This document shows, piece by piece, positions 7,123 to 14,675 of a stretch of DNA of 35,732 nt (its first letter is position 1; every line of letters begins with the position of its first letter). A model generated the notes under the pieces. It was not told where the DNA came from. It searched no databases and was given only the letters and a program-made list of their open reading frames with translations. The position numbers were made by a program, and so were the translations under genes. The stretch lies in assembly GCF_001816125.1 (NCBI RefSeq), contig NZ_MDZA01000315.1, positions 1 to 35,732 on the forward strand, read 5' to 3'. This DNA comes from Hymenobacter coccineus. GTDB lineage: Bacteria > Bacteroidota > Bacteroidia > Cytophagales > Hymenobacteraceae.

Positions 7123-8121
7123 TTAAAGGGGAATGCGCAGCACTACATCGCTGGCCCCGGCAAACAGCCCGTAGCCGCCCGGCACGTTGGAACGCAGCGG
7201 CGCGGGCTCGGCAAAGATGCTTTGTTCGGTGTCGTAGTAGCGCTGCACCGACTGGTAGTAATTGTATGTATCGGCGGGGATGCCGCTTACGAGCACCTCG
7301 ATGAAGGCCGGCGCCGGCGGGTTGGGATAATTGCCGTAGCCGCTTGGCGGGCTGTAAAAAAACCGCACCTTGCTGCTGTACACCAGGCGCTGGCCGTTGC
7401 GGCCGGCGTCGCTCACGGGCAGCGTCTGGTAAAAGGTACCGGGGTCCGAGAGGTCGAAGCGGTTTAGGTTGACGTCGGGCCCCACTTGGTCGTCGCGGTC
7501 GCTGTTGTCCTGGAATACGCGGCCCCAGGGCTGGCCGCTGGCGTCCAGCACCCGGGCGTAGGCCAAGTAGTAGTTGGCGGTAGCTGCATCGTCGAACACC
7601 GCGAAGGAAAGCCGGCCGAATTGGTTTTGCGAGGGCGAAGCCGCGGCCGCCTCTGGCACAAAGCTGCCGGCCCCCAGCACGGGCAGGGCCGGCAGGGCCA
7701 GCGCGGCTTCCACGGTTTCCACGCCCGGGGCGCTGGCCCGCAGGGTGTAGCGCTGGCCGGGCTGGCCCACGTAGCCGCGGGTGGGTGCGTAGTAGCCGCG
7801 CACGGTATCGTTGGCGTACTGGTTCCGGTTTCTAGCCCGGAACTGCTCCACTACCTGCCCGGCGTCGTCGCGCAGCTCCACCGTGGCGTCGGCGCGGCCC
7901 GTCAGATTCTTGGTGGCCAGCACGCTCTGGCTGGTACTTACGTACAGGTCGCGGGCATCGCCGTAAAACTGCCAATTGCCGGCTTGGGCCACGCCGTTGG
8001 TCAGGGTGTAGATGAGGGCCAGCCGGGGCGTGTGGGCGGGCGGTTCCACGCTCACCACCGATTCGCAGCCGGCAAGGGCCCCCGCGGCGGCCAGCGGCAG
8101 CCAGAGAAAGGATTTTTTCAT
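7123..8121 (-). CDS. DUF4249 family lipoprotein
   Basis: A 332-residue lipoprotein. KK, a hydrophobic stretch and lipobox ALAGC put the acylated cysteine at residue 19. The mature protein shows DUF4249 features: a beta-rich N-terminal domain beginning PRLALIYTLTNG with VSTSQSVL and ATVELRDDAG segments, then YTLRASAPGVETVEA and a C-terminal YYQSVQRYYDT plus PLRSNVPGGYGLFAGASDV. Such proteins are usually encoded just after a TonB-dependent receptor, as here, and are thought to sit at the outer membrane as its partner. The substrate is unknown. The ATG at 8121 lies five bases after the receptor's stop codon, so the two are almost certainly one operon; an in-frame TTG at 8130 would overlap the receptor and skip the better signal start. 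Confidence 0.88.
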   Translation of the reverse strand: MKKSFLWLPLAAAGALAGCESVVSVEPPAHTPRLALIYTLTNGVAQAGNWQFYGDARDLYVSTSQSVLATKNLTGRADATVELRDDAGQVVEQFRARNRNQYANDTVRGYYAPTRGYVGQPGQRYTLRASAPGVETVEAALALPALPVLGAGSFVPEAAAASPSQNQFGRLSFAVFDDAATANYYLAYARVLDASGQPWGRVFQDNSDRDDQVGPDVNLNRFDLSDPGTFYQTLPVSDAGRNGQRLVYSSKVRFFYSPPSGYGNYPNPPAPAFIEVLVSGIPADTYNYYQSVQRYYDTEQSIFAEPAPLRSNVPGGYGLFAGASDVVLRIPL

Positions 8122-8126
8122 GGGGC

Positions 8127-10532
8127 TCAAAATTTAAAGGCCTTGCTGACCGAGGGGATGATGGGAAACAGCGACACCTGGCGGTAGCTGGGTGGCCGGG
8201 CCACCGTGCCGTCGTTGTTGAAGTAAGCCGCCTGGAAGTACAGGTAGTAGGGGTTGTTGCGGCTGTACACGTTGTAGATAGAGAGGCTGTTAACAATTTC
8301 GCCCCAGCGCTTTTTCTTGGTTTTGCTCAGGTCCAGGTCGAAGCGGTGGTAGGCGGCCATCCGGAACGAGTTGCGGTCGCCGTAGTCGTTGTAGCCCTGC
8401 TGGGGGTCCGTTTGGAAGCGGCCCGAGGCGAGGGTGGTGGCGTTGCCCGTGCCGTACACCCAGGTGCCGGAGAGCGTGAGCGTGGGGCTGAAGTGGTGGA
8501 TGACGACCAGGGAAATGTCGTGCCGCCGGTCGTATTTGTAGGGGAACGCGCGGCCCCCGTTCAGCTCCGGGAAGCGGCGGGTGCTCCAGGCCAGGGTGTA
8601 GCCCAGCCAGCCGGTGGTGCGGCCGGTTTTCTTCTGCAAAAACAGCTCGCCGCCGTAGGCCCAGCCCTGGCCGCTGGTCACCTTGCTTTGCCAGTCGCTA
8701 TCGGTGGTGTTCAGGAAGCTGGCCCCCTCGCGGTACTCCACCAGGTTCTGCATGGGCTTGTAATAGGTCTCGAAGCTAAACTCGAAGGCCTCCCCCTTGT
8801 AGCGCAGCGTGCGGGCCGCGCCCAGGCTGATTTGGTGCGCCAGCTGGGGCCGCACCGCCGCCGTGGCCGGCACCCACAGGTCGGTGGGCAGGCCGATGCC
8901 GCTGTTGGTGAGCAGGTGGATGAACTGCGTGGTGCGGGCGTAGGCCGCCTTCAGGGCCCATTCGTCGGTGAGCATGAAGCGGGCGGCCAGGCGCGGCTCC
9001 AGCGACGGGTAGCCCTTGCCGTCCACGAAGTAGCCGTTCAGGCGCAGGCCGGCGTTCACCTTCAGCCGGTTGCTGAGGCGGTAGTCGTCCTCCACATACA
9101 GGGCGCTTTCGGTGGCCAGCACGCGGCTGCCCAGGGTGGCGCCGCTCCGGGCCGTGTCCACGCGCTCGGTTTGGGCGAAGGCCCCGGGGCGGAAGGCGTG
9201 CCGCGTGAGCTGGGCCCCGAACCGCACGTAATGGTCGGGAGAGGGCGCGTAGTCGAAGTCCGTTTTCAGGCTGAAGTCGCGGATGTTCGAAAAGTAGCGC
9301 AGGCTGCCGGTGGTGGTTTGGGTGCCGGCCTGGCCCGGGGCCCCCGTGCGGTCTTCCCGGTTCTGGCCCACGTCGAACTGGTACTGGCTGTAGGTGAGGT
9401 GGGTGTTCAGAAACAGCCGGTCGTTTACGACGTGGTTCCAGCGCAGGGCCCCCGTGAGGTTGCCCCAGCCGAGGTCGACGTCGGAGCGGGTGTAGGTGGC
9501 CTGGGTATTGTCGGCGTCGCGGGTGTGGGCGTAGAAATTATCGGAGCCCCGGTAGGCACTCAGGTACAGGCGGTCGCGGCGGCTGAGCTTCCAGTTGAGC
9601 TTGCCGTTGAGGTCGTAGAAGTAGTAGCCCAGCGTGCCGGCCAGCTTTTCGCCGGCCAGCTGCGCCTTTATAAACGGCTGGGCCACCACGTCGATGTACG
9701 TGCGCCGGGCCGAGACGATGAACGAGGCCACGTCCTTCTTGATGGGGCCCTCCAGCGTGATGCGCGAGGCCACCAGCCCGATGGCCCCTTCGCCGTGAAA
9801 GGCTTGGTCGTTGCCCTCCTTCATCGAAATATCGAGCACCGACGAGAGCCGCCCGCCGTAGCGCGCCGGAAACCCGCCCTTGATCAGCTCCACGTTGTTG
9901 AGCGCGTCGGCGTTGAAAACTGAGAAGAAGCCGAACAGGTGGGAGGCGTTGTACACCGGCGTGCCGTCGAGCAGAATCAGGTTCTGGTCGGGCGAGCCGC
10001 CGCGCACGTACAGGCCGCTGGTACCCTCGCCGCCGCTCTGCACGCCGGGCAGCAGTTGGAGCACCTTCAGCACGTCGGTTTCGCCCATGAACTTGGGGAG
10101 GCTCTTGATTTGGGCAATGGGCACGTTGATGGTGCCCATGCGCGTGCTGCGGGGCCCCCGGTCTTCGGCCGCGGGGTCGGCCACTACCTCCACGCCGGCC
10201 AACTCGTTGGGCGCGGGCGCGAGCAGGAAGTCGTGGCCCGCGCTGCCGGTGGCCGGGGCGGCCCAGCGGCCGCGGGCGTAGCCCACGTAGCTCGTCGCCA
10301 GCCGCACCGAGTCGAGGCCCGCGGCGGGCAGCGTGAGAGAGTAGAAGCCGTAGGTGTTGGTGGCGGTGCCCAGGCCGGTGCCGGCCTGCACCACGGCCAC
10401 CCCGATGAGGTTTTCGCCCGTGGCCCGGTCGCGCACGTAGCCGCTGACGGTGACGCGGGCTGGCCCTTGGGCACACGCGGAACCCGCGCCGAGCAGCAAG
10501 CCCGGCAGTAACCAGCAATAAAGTAGCTTCAT
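8127..10532 (-). CDS. TonB-dependent outer membrane receptor
   Basis: An 801-residue outer-membrane protein. Residues 1-21 are a signal peptide ending ACAQG. A carboxypeptidase-regulatory-like domain (about 24-105) begins VTVSGYVRDRATGENLIG. The plug follows, with LPKFMGETDVLKVLQLLPGV, GLYVRGGSPDQNLILLDG and FPARYGGRLSSVLDISMKEG. The remainder is a 22-strand barrel in style, ending with a C-terminal aromatic residue (KAFKF). Receptors of this type import siderophores, glycans, peptides or cofactors with TonB/ExbBD energy; there is no SusD partner, so it is not a classical SusCD pair. The ATG at 10532 is preferred over one at 10559 because the signal peptide starts there. A near-consensus -7 box lies upstream at 10576-10583. 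Confidence 0.93.
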   Translation of the reverse strand: MKLLYCWLLPGLLLGAGSACAQGPARVTVSGYVRDRATGENLIGVAVVQAGTGLGTATNTYGFYSLTLPAAGLDSVRLATSYVGYARGRWAAPATGSAGHDFLLAPAPNELAGVEVVADPAAEDRGPRSTRMGTINVPIAQIKSLPKFMGETDVLKVLQLLPGVQSGGEGTSGLYVRGGSPDQNLILLDGTPVYNASHLFGFFSVFNADALNNVELIKGGFPARYGGRLSSVLDISMKEGNDQAFHGEGAIGLVASRITLEGPIKKDVASFIVSARRTYIDVVAQPFIKAQLAGEKLAGTLGYYFYDLNGKLNWKLSRRDRLYLSAYRGSDNFYAHTRDADNTQATYTRSDVDLGWGNLTGALRWNHVVNDRLFLNTHLTYSQYQFDVGQNREDRTGAPGQAGTQTTTGSLRYFSNIRDFSLKTDFDYAPSPDHYVRFGAQLTRHAFRPGAFAQTERVDTARSGATLGSRVLATESALYVEDDYRLSNRLKVNAGLRLNGYFVDGKGYPSLEPRLAARFMLTDEWALKAAYARTTQFIHLLTNSGIGLPTDLWVPATAAVRPQLAHQISLGAARTLRYKGEAFEFSFETYYKPMQNLVEYREGASFLNTTDSDWQSKVTSGQGWAYGGELFLQKKTGRTTGWLGYTLAWSTRRFPELNGGRAFPYKYDRRHDISLVVIHHFSPTLTLSGTWVYGTGNATTLASGRFQTDPQQGYNDYGDRNSFRMAAYHRFDLDLSKTKKKRWGEIVNSLSIYNVYSRNNPYYLYFQAAYFNNDGTVARPPSYRQVSLFPIIPSVSKAFKF

Positions 10533-10575
10533 AGGAAGGAAAGGAGGATGGGGTAGCATCCGGGTATTCAGGGCC

Positions 10576-10583
10576 CTAAGGTA
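10576..10583 (-). promoter_or_regulatory. Possible -7 promoter element of the TonB receptor operon
   Basis: The minus strand reads TACCTTAG, one mismatch from TAnnTTTG, 43 bases before the ATG at 10532. The rest of the 10533-10764 spacer shows nothing else I can support. Confidence 0.3.
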
Positions 10584-10764
10584 GCGGGCCGGGGCCCTAA
10601 GTATGAGTATTCAATGAGCCAATAGTTGCCCATTCAGTTGCTTTCGACCGGAAAATACTGGGGCCCCAGCCGAGCTGGGTAAGGAAGCACTAGGGGGCCC
10701 AGCGCCTTCGTTGCGGCGGGAAAGCCCTGGTAGGCTGGCTGGCAGCATAGAAACCGAACGGCAA

Positions 10765-10801
10765 CAAAAAGCCCGTTCTTCCTGGAAAAACGGGCTTTTT
10801 G
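10765..10801 (-). terminator. Terminator of the tandem outer-membrane barrel genes
   Basis: CAAAAAGCCCGTT pairs with AACGGGCTTTTTG, and the stem extends inward with one mismatch. On the minus strand it ends in a T run, 20 bases after the stop codon at 10822. Confidence 0.75.
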
Positions 10802-10821
10802 CTATTGTTCAGGGCTACAGC

Positions 10822-11439
10822 TTACTTTCCGCCCAGCATGTATGTCAGGTACAGCTGGAAGGCGCTGTTGCGAACGCCTCGGCCGTTGTAGTATTCTTGG
10901 ACATTCTTGAAACCACCGTTGTAGCGTAAGCCAATACCCGGGCCGGCCGGCAATTGGTAGCCTAAGCCCGCAGCATAGCCAAAATCTATTGCTTTATAGC
11001 TGTCGCGGTTGTTAGAAGAACCAGCTGGGTAATTAGCGTTGCCGTCCCGCGTAAACTTGGTTGCCACCAGATAACCAAATTGGGGCCCTGCCTCGAAGAA
11101 CAAACCGCCGGCGTTGATGCGCGCTAGCACAGGCACATCAATGTAGTGTAGTGTCTCCCTTCTATTATCGAGGTCACCAAATGGGTCGACCCCACTGATT
11201 TTATAGCCCTTCATGGAGTACAACAGTTCGGGTTGAATGGAGAAAACGTCGCTGAGCGGTAGGTTAGCCACGAACCCGCCGTGGAAGCCGAACTTGTTTT
11301 TATAATCGAAACCCGTAGTGCCGTCGCCAACCATATTGGTCAGTGAAGCGCCGGCTTTGATGCCGAACGAGGGGCTTTGGGCCTGGGCCGCGGCGGCTGT
11401 AACGGCCAGCAGCGCGGTGGCGAGCAGTGTTTTTTTCAT
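10822..11439 (-). CDS. PorT-like outer membrane beta-barrel protein (copy 1)
   Basis: A 205-residue protein with a signal peptide (1-21, ending AAAAQAQ). The mature part is a small porin-type barrel: FGIKAGASLTN, FHGGFVANLPLSDVFSIQPE, LLYSMKGYK, FFEAGPQFGYL, FGYAAGLGYQL and a final LYLTYMLGGK. This matches the Bacteroidota porin family/PorT outer-membrane beta-barrel group (OMP_b-brl_2). Specific cargo or role is unknown. It lies 45 bases downstream of a paralogue (11485-12108) with no terminator between, so they are probably co-transcribed. The two proteins are near identical in strands and differ mostly in two segments, probably surface loops. Confidence 0.85.
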   Translation of the reverse strand: MKKTLLATALLAVTAAAAQAQSPSFGIKAGASLTNMVGDGTTGFDYKNKFGFHGGFVANLPLSDVFSIQPELLYSMKGYKISGVDPFGDLDNRRETLHYIDVPVLARINAGGLFFEAGPQFGYLVATKFTRDGNANYPAGSSNNRDSYKAIDFGYAAGLGYQLPAGPGIGLRYNGGFKNVQEYYNGRGVRNSAFQLYLTYMLGGK

Positions 11440-11484
11440 GCGAGATGGGTAGAAAATGAGTGCGGAAGAACTACTGTGTATGAT

Positions 11485-12108
11485 TTACTTCCCGCCCAAC
11501 ATATAGGTCAGGTACAGCTGAAAGGCGCTGTTACGGATACCTTGGCCGTTGTAGTATTCGGCAAAGTTCTTGAAGCTGCCATTATAACGCAAGCCAATGC
11601 CCGGTCCGGCGGCCAACTGGTAGCCCAGGCCCGCGGCGTAGCCAAAGTCCACCTTGCGGTAGCCATCGCGGCTGCGGTAGGAGCTAGACGAATTATTGCC
11701 ATTGCCGTCAACCGAGTATTTAGCCGATACCAGATAGCCCAATTGGGGCCCTGCTTCGAAGAACAAACCGCCAGCGTTGATGCGCGCCAGTATGGGCACA
11801 TCGATGTAGTTTAATGATTGTCTCTTGTCCACCAAGGGTCCACCCCCAAGACCGTCACTTGCTCTGAATCTGTAGCCCTTCATGGAGTACAATAGCTCGG
11901 GCTGAATGGAGAAAACGTCGCTGAGCGGCAGGTTGGCCACGAATCCGCCGTGGAAGCCGAACTTGTTTTTATAATCGAAGCCCGTGGCGCCATCCCCAAC
12001 CGCGTTGGTGAGCGAAGCGCCGGCTTTGATGCCGAACGAGGGACTTTGGGCCTGGGCCGCAGTGGCCGCAACGGCCAGCAACGCGGTGGCGAGCAGTGTT
12101 TTTTTCAT
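11485..12108 (-). CDS. PorT-like outer membrane beta-barrel protein (copy 2)
   Basis: A 207-residue paralogue of the next gene, with the same signal peptide (MKKTLLATALLAVAATAAQA) and barrel framework. Differences cluster after MKGY (a RASDGLGGGPLVDKRQ loop against SGVDPFGDLDNRRE) and after GYLVSAK (SVDGNGNNSSSSYRSRD against TRDGNANYPAGSSNNRD). The ATG at 12108 is chosen because the signal peptide starts there and matches copy 1; an upstream in-frame start would add 32 unsupported residues read from a GC palindrome. It is first in a probable two-gene operon and divergent from glyS. Confidence 0.85.
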   Translation of the reverse strand: MKKTLLATALLAVAATAAQAQSPSFGIKAGASLTNAVGDGATGFDYKNKFGFHGGFVANLPLSDVFSIQPELLYSMKGYRFRASDGLGGGPLVDKRQSLNYIDVPILARINAGGLFFEAGPQLGYLVSAKYSVDGNGNNSSSSYRSRDGYRKVDFGYAAGLGYQLAAGPGIGLRYNGSFKNFAEYYNGQGIRNSAFQLYLTYMLGGK

Positions 12109-12160
12109 GCGAATAGGGTAGGAGATAGGCGTGGAAAGAGGAATGAAAGGTGAATGTACT

Positions 12161-12222
12161 GGCTCCCCCGCGCTGGCCGTGGGGCTCTTAGCCTTGGGCC
12201 CCACGGCCGGCGCGGGGGAGCC
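12161..12222. repeat. Long GC-rich hairpin between the barrel genes and glyS
   Basis: The arms at 12161-12184 and 12199-12222 are reverse complements over 24 bp with one T/G mismatch; the loop is 14 bases. Neither side is followed by a clear T run, so it is not a typical intrinsic terminator. It lies between two divergent genes and could be a dispersed palindrome or a leader structure. Confidence 0.75.
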
Positions 12223-12347
12223 CTGGGTTTGGGATGAGCCGGCGTGGGGCCCCTTGGTTGCTTTTATCCCAGAAAAAAATCGACGCGCGGGCTATGCGCT
12301 TGCCCGTACCTATTCTTGTTTGTGCCCATCTAGGTACAAGCAGGCGC

Positions 12348-12355
12348 TAACTTTG
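12348..12355 (+). promoter_or_regulatory. Putative -7 promoter element of glyS
   Basis: TAACTTTG matches TAnnTTTG, only six bases before the ATG at 12362. Transcription would start almost at the start codon, giving a very short or leaderless mRNA. A TTG at 12320 is a possible -33 element. Confidence 0.45.
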
Positions 12356-12361
12356 CCCCTT

Positions 12362-13873
12362 ATGAGCAACCCCACTGCCCCCGCCGACGCGGCCCAGCTG
12401 AAAGACATTGTGGCCCACGCCAAGGAATACGGCTTCGTGTTCCAGTCCTCCGAGATTTACGACGGCCTAGCCGCCGTGTACGACTACGGCCCCAACGGCG
12501 TGGAGCTGAAAAACAACCTCAAGCGCTTGTGGTGGGAGGCCATGACGCAGCTGCACGACAACGTGGTGGGCCTCGACGCCGCCATTTTCATGGACCCCCG
12601 CACCTGGGAGGCCAGCGGCCACGTGGCAGGCTTCAACGACCCGCTCATCGACAACCTCGACAGCAAGAAGCGCTACCGCGCCGACGTGCTGCTGGAGGAA
12701 AAAGCCGCCGAGTACGAGAAAGCCGGCGACCCCGCCCGCGGCGCCGCCCTCACCGCTGAGATGGGCCGCCTGCTGACGGCCAACGACTTGGCCGGCGTGC
12801 GCCAGCTTATCATCGACGAGGACATCAAGTGCCCCGTGTCGGGCACCGGCAAGTGGACGGAGGTGCGCCAGTTCAACCTGATGTTCTCAACCCAGGGTTC
12901 GGCCGTCGATTCCGACGCGCCGCCTGTGTACCTGCGGCCCGAAACTGCCCAAGGCATTTTTGTCAACTTTCTGAACGTGCAGAAGTCGGCGCGCCAGAAG
13001 GTACCGTTTGGTATCGCCCAGATTGGCAAGGCGTTCCGCAACGAGATTGTGGCCCGGCAGTTCATTTTCCGGATGCGCGAGTTTGAGCAAATGGAGATGC
13101 AATTCTTTGTACGCCCCGGCACCGAGGAGCTGTGGTACGACACCTGGAAGGCTGCCCGCCGCCGCTTCCACGAGGCCGTGGGCCTGAGCCCGGCCAAGCT
13201 GCGCTTCCATGACCACGACAAGCTGGCTCACTACGCCAAGGCCGCCGTGGACATTGAGTACGAATTTCCGTTCGGCTTCAAGGAAATCGAGGGCATCCAC
13301 TCGCGGGGCGACTTCGACCTGACCCAGCACCAAACCCTGAGCCGCAAGAAGCAGCAGTACTTCGACGCCGACCTGGACCCCGCCACCGGCAAGGCCTACG
13401 GCAACTACGTGCCCTTCGTGGTGGAAACCTCCGTGGGCGCCGACCGCCTGTTCCTGGCCACGCTCTGCGAAGCCTTTGCCGAAGAAACCATCACCGAGGG
13501 CGAAGGGGAGGCTCAGCAAACCAAAACCCGCACCTTCCTGAAGCTGCCCCCGGCGCTGGCCCCGATCAAGGCTGCCATCTTCCCGCTGGTGCGCAAAGAC
13601 GGCATGCCCGAGAAGGCCCAGCAAATATTCGACGACTTGCGTTTTGACTTCCGCGTGACCGTGGAGGAAAAGGACGCCATCGGCAAGCGCTACACTCGCC
13701 AGGACCTCATCGGCACGCCCTTCTGCATCGTGGTCGACGGCCAAACCCTGGAGGACGACACCGTGACCGTACGCCACCGCGACACCCGCGAGCAAACCCG
13801 CATGCCCATCAGCGCATTACGGGCCTACATCGCCGAAGCCGTGAGCTTCCGCCGCATCTTCAAGCAGCTGTAG
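12362..13873 (+). CDS. glyS: Glycine--tRNA ligase (single-chain, dimeric type)
   Basis: A 503-residue class II synthetase that charges tRNA-Gly in the cytoplasm. It begins with LKDIVAHAKEYGFVFQSSEIY and GLAAVYDYGPNGVELKNN, typical of the eukaryote-like alpha2 GlyRS. It contains YLRPETAQGIFVNF, motif 2 (AFRNEIVARQFIFRMREFEQ) and motif 3 (VETSVGADRLFLATL). A C-terminal anticodon-binding domain follows (about residues 395-503; PIKAAIFPLVRKDGM, VEEKDAIGKRYTRQD, GTPFCIVVDG). The length is normal for the family. The ATG at 12362 fits the expected N-terminus; upstream in-frame codons run through the palindrome. Confidence 0.96.
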   Translation: MSNPTAPADAAQLKDIVAHAKEYGFVFQSSEIYDGLAAVYDYGPNGVELKNNLKRLWWEAMTQLHDNVVGLDAAIFMDPRTWEASGHVAGFNDPLIDNLDSKKRYRADVLLEEKAAEYEKAGDPARGAALTAEMGRLLTANDLAGVRQLIIDEDIKCPVSGTGKWTEVRQFNLMFSTQGSAVDSDAPPVYLRPETAQGIFVNFLNVQKSARQKVPFGIAQIGKAFRNEIVARQFIFRMREFEQMEMQFFVRPGTEELWYDTWKAARRRFHEAVGLSPAKLRFHDHDKLAHYAKAAVDIEYEFPFGFKEIEGIHSRGDFDLTQHQTLSRKKQQYFDADLDPATGKAYGNYVPFVVETSVGADRLFLATLCEAFAEETITEGEGEAQQTKTRTFLKLPPALAPIKAAIFPLVRKDGMPEKAQQIFDDLRFDFRVTVEEKDAIGKRYTRQDLIGTPFCIVVDGQTLEDDTVTVRHRDTREQTRMPISALRAYIAEAVSFRRIFKQL

Positions 13874-13930
13874 GGTTGCACCTTTTAGGAGGTATATTCG
13901 TTACCAGTCCTTGCTAAATTCCTGAAGGTT

Positions 13931-14179
13931 ATGGATACCGCCGACACCTATATTTTCGACCGCATCACCGTTAATCCGGCCCGTTGCAGTGGCCGCCCCA
14001 CTATTCGGGGAACCCGGCTCACGGTGACCAATATCCTGGATTTCCTGGGTGCGGGCGACTCGGTAGAAGACATGCTTGATGAATATCCGCAATTAGAGCG
14101 GGAAGATGTGCTGGCCTGCATTCAATTTGCTACTGCTACCGTGCGGGAGAAGTACGAGCCGCAAGAAGTTATTTACTAG
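13931..14179 (+). CDS. DUF433 protein (antitoxin-like)
   Basis: An 82-residue protein with the DUF433 pattern FDRITVNPARCSGRPTIRGTRLTVTNILDFL and DEYPQLEREDVLACIQFA, a small winged-helix fold. DUF433 proteins are commonly paired with a DUF5615 PIN-like protein in predicted VapBC45-type toxin-antitoxin modules. The downstream partner here is present but broken (14284-14619). It may now be a solitary DNA-binding antitoxin remnant. Confidence 0.85.
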   Translation: MDTADTYIFDRITVNPARCSGRPTIRGTRLTVTNILDFLGAGDSVEDMLDEYPQLEREDVLACIQFATATVREKYEPQEVIY

Positions 14180-14283
14180 ACAATGGTTTTTTTACGTCTG
14201 TAAATCAATTGGTTGTACTAATTGTAAATAATTTCAAGTAAAACCATTTCCGGGCCGCGGATACAGGTCAGCAGGTTTGCTTC

Positions 14284-14619
14284 ATGAATAGAAGATTCCT
14301 ACTCGATGCAAACCTTTCGTCACGTTCGCGGCACTGGTAGCAGCCTGCATTTGAATCGGCTGCCGATTATTGGGACGACCACACCGTTTGGCAATACGCC
14401 GCTGCGCACAATCTGATTATCGTAACCAAAGACGTGGATTTTGAGGAGCGAGCCCTGCGTTATGCGCCCCCAGCCGTAGTACGGTTTTGCACGGGCAACA
14501 TGCGGCGGCAGGCGTTTCGCACGTTTCTAAGCGAGGCGTGGCCGCGTATCTTGGCGGTGCTTGACCAACCGGGGGTGCGGTTGGTACGTGTATATGCCGA
14601 CCGGCTGGAAACCGCTTAG
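14284..14619 (+). pseudogene. Decayed DUF5615 PIN-like protein gene (toxin partner of DUF433)
   Basis: An ATG at 14284 opens MNRRFLLDANLSSRSRHW and meets a TAG at 14338-14340. The same frame continues as SAADYWDDHTVWQYAAAHN, LIIVTKDVDFEERAL and PPAVVRFCTGNMRRQAFRTF to a stop at 14617-14619. FLLDANLS and LIIVTKDVDF are the first and second acidic PIN-like motifs of DUF5615. Between them the expected 'HVRG.G....' segment appears in another frame (FRHVRGTGSSLHLNRLP, about 14315-14367). The spacing also looks too short by roughly 15 residues. This suggests a deletion plus frameshifts. The part from 14434 could be mistaken for a small intact gene but lacks the N-terminal active-site half. Confidence 0.75.
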
Positions 14620-14642
14620 GCAAGTCGCGTACATGGGGCCCC

Positions 14643-14650
14643 TACCTTTA
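14643..14650 (+). promoter_or_regulatory. Possible -7 promoter element of the MMPL exporter gene
   Basis: TACCTTTA, one mismatch from TAnnTTTG, 26 bases before the ATG at 14676. Confidence 0.35.
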
Positions 14651-14675
14651 CTTATTCGCTAATTTTCTGACGCTT

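Noticed and set aside
8346..9923. Long open frame on the plus strand opposite the TonB receptor
   Set aside because: The receptor on the minus strand has clear plug and barrel motifs; the plus frame is an antisense shadow.
14434..14619. Small independent gene of 61 residues
   Set aside because: It is the C-terminal part of the broken DUF5615 gene in the same frame as its N-terminal piece, separated by a TAG.
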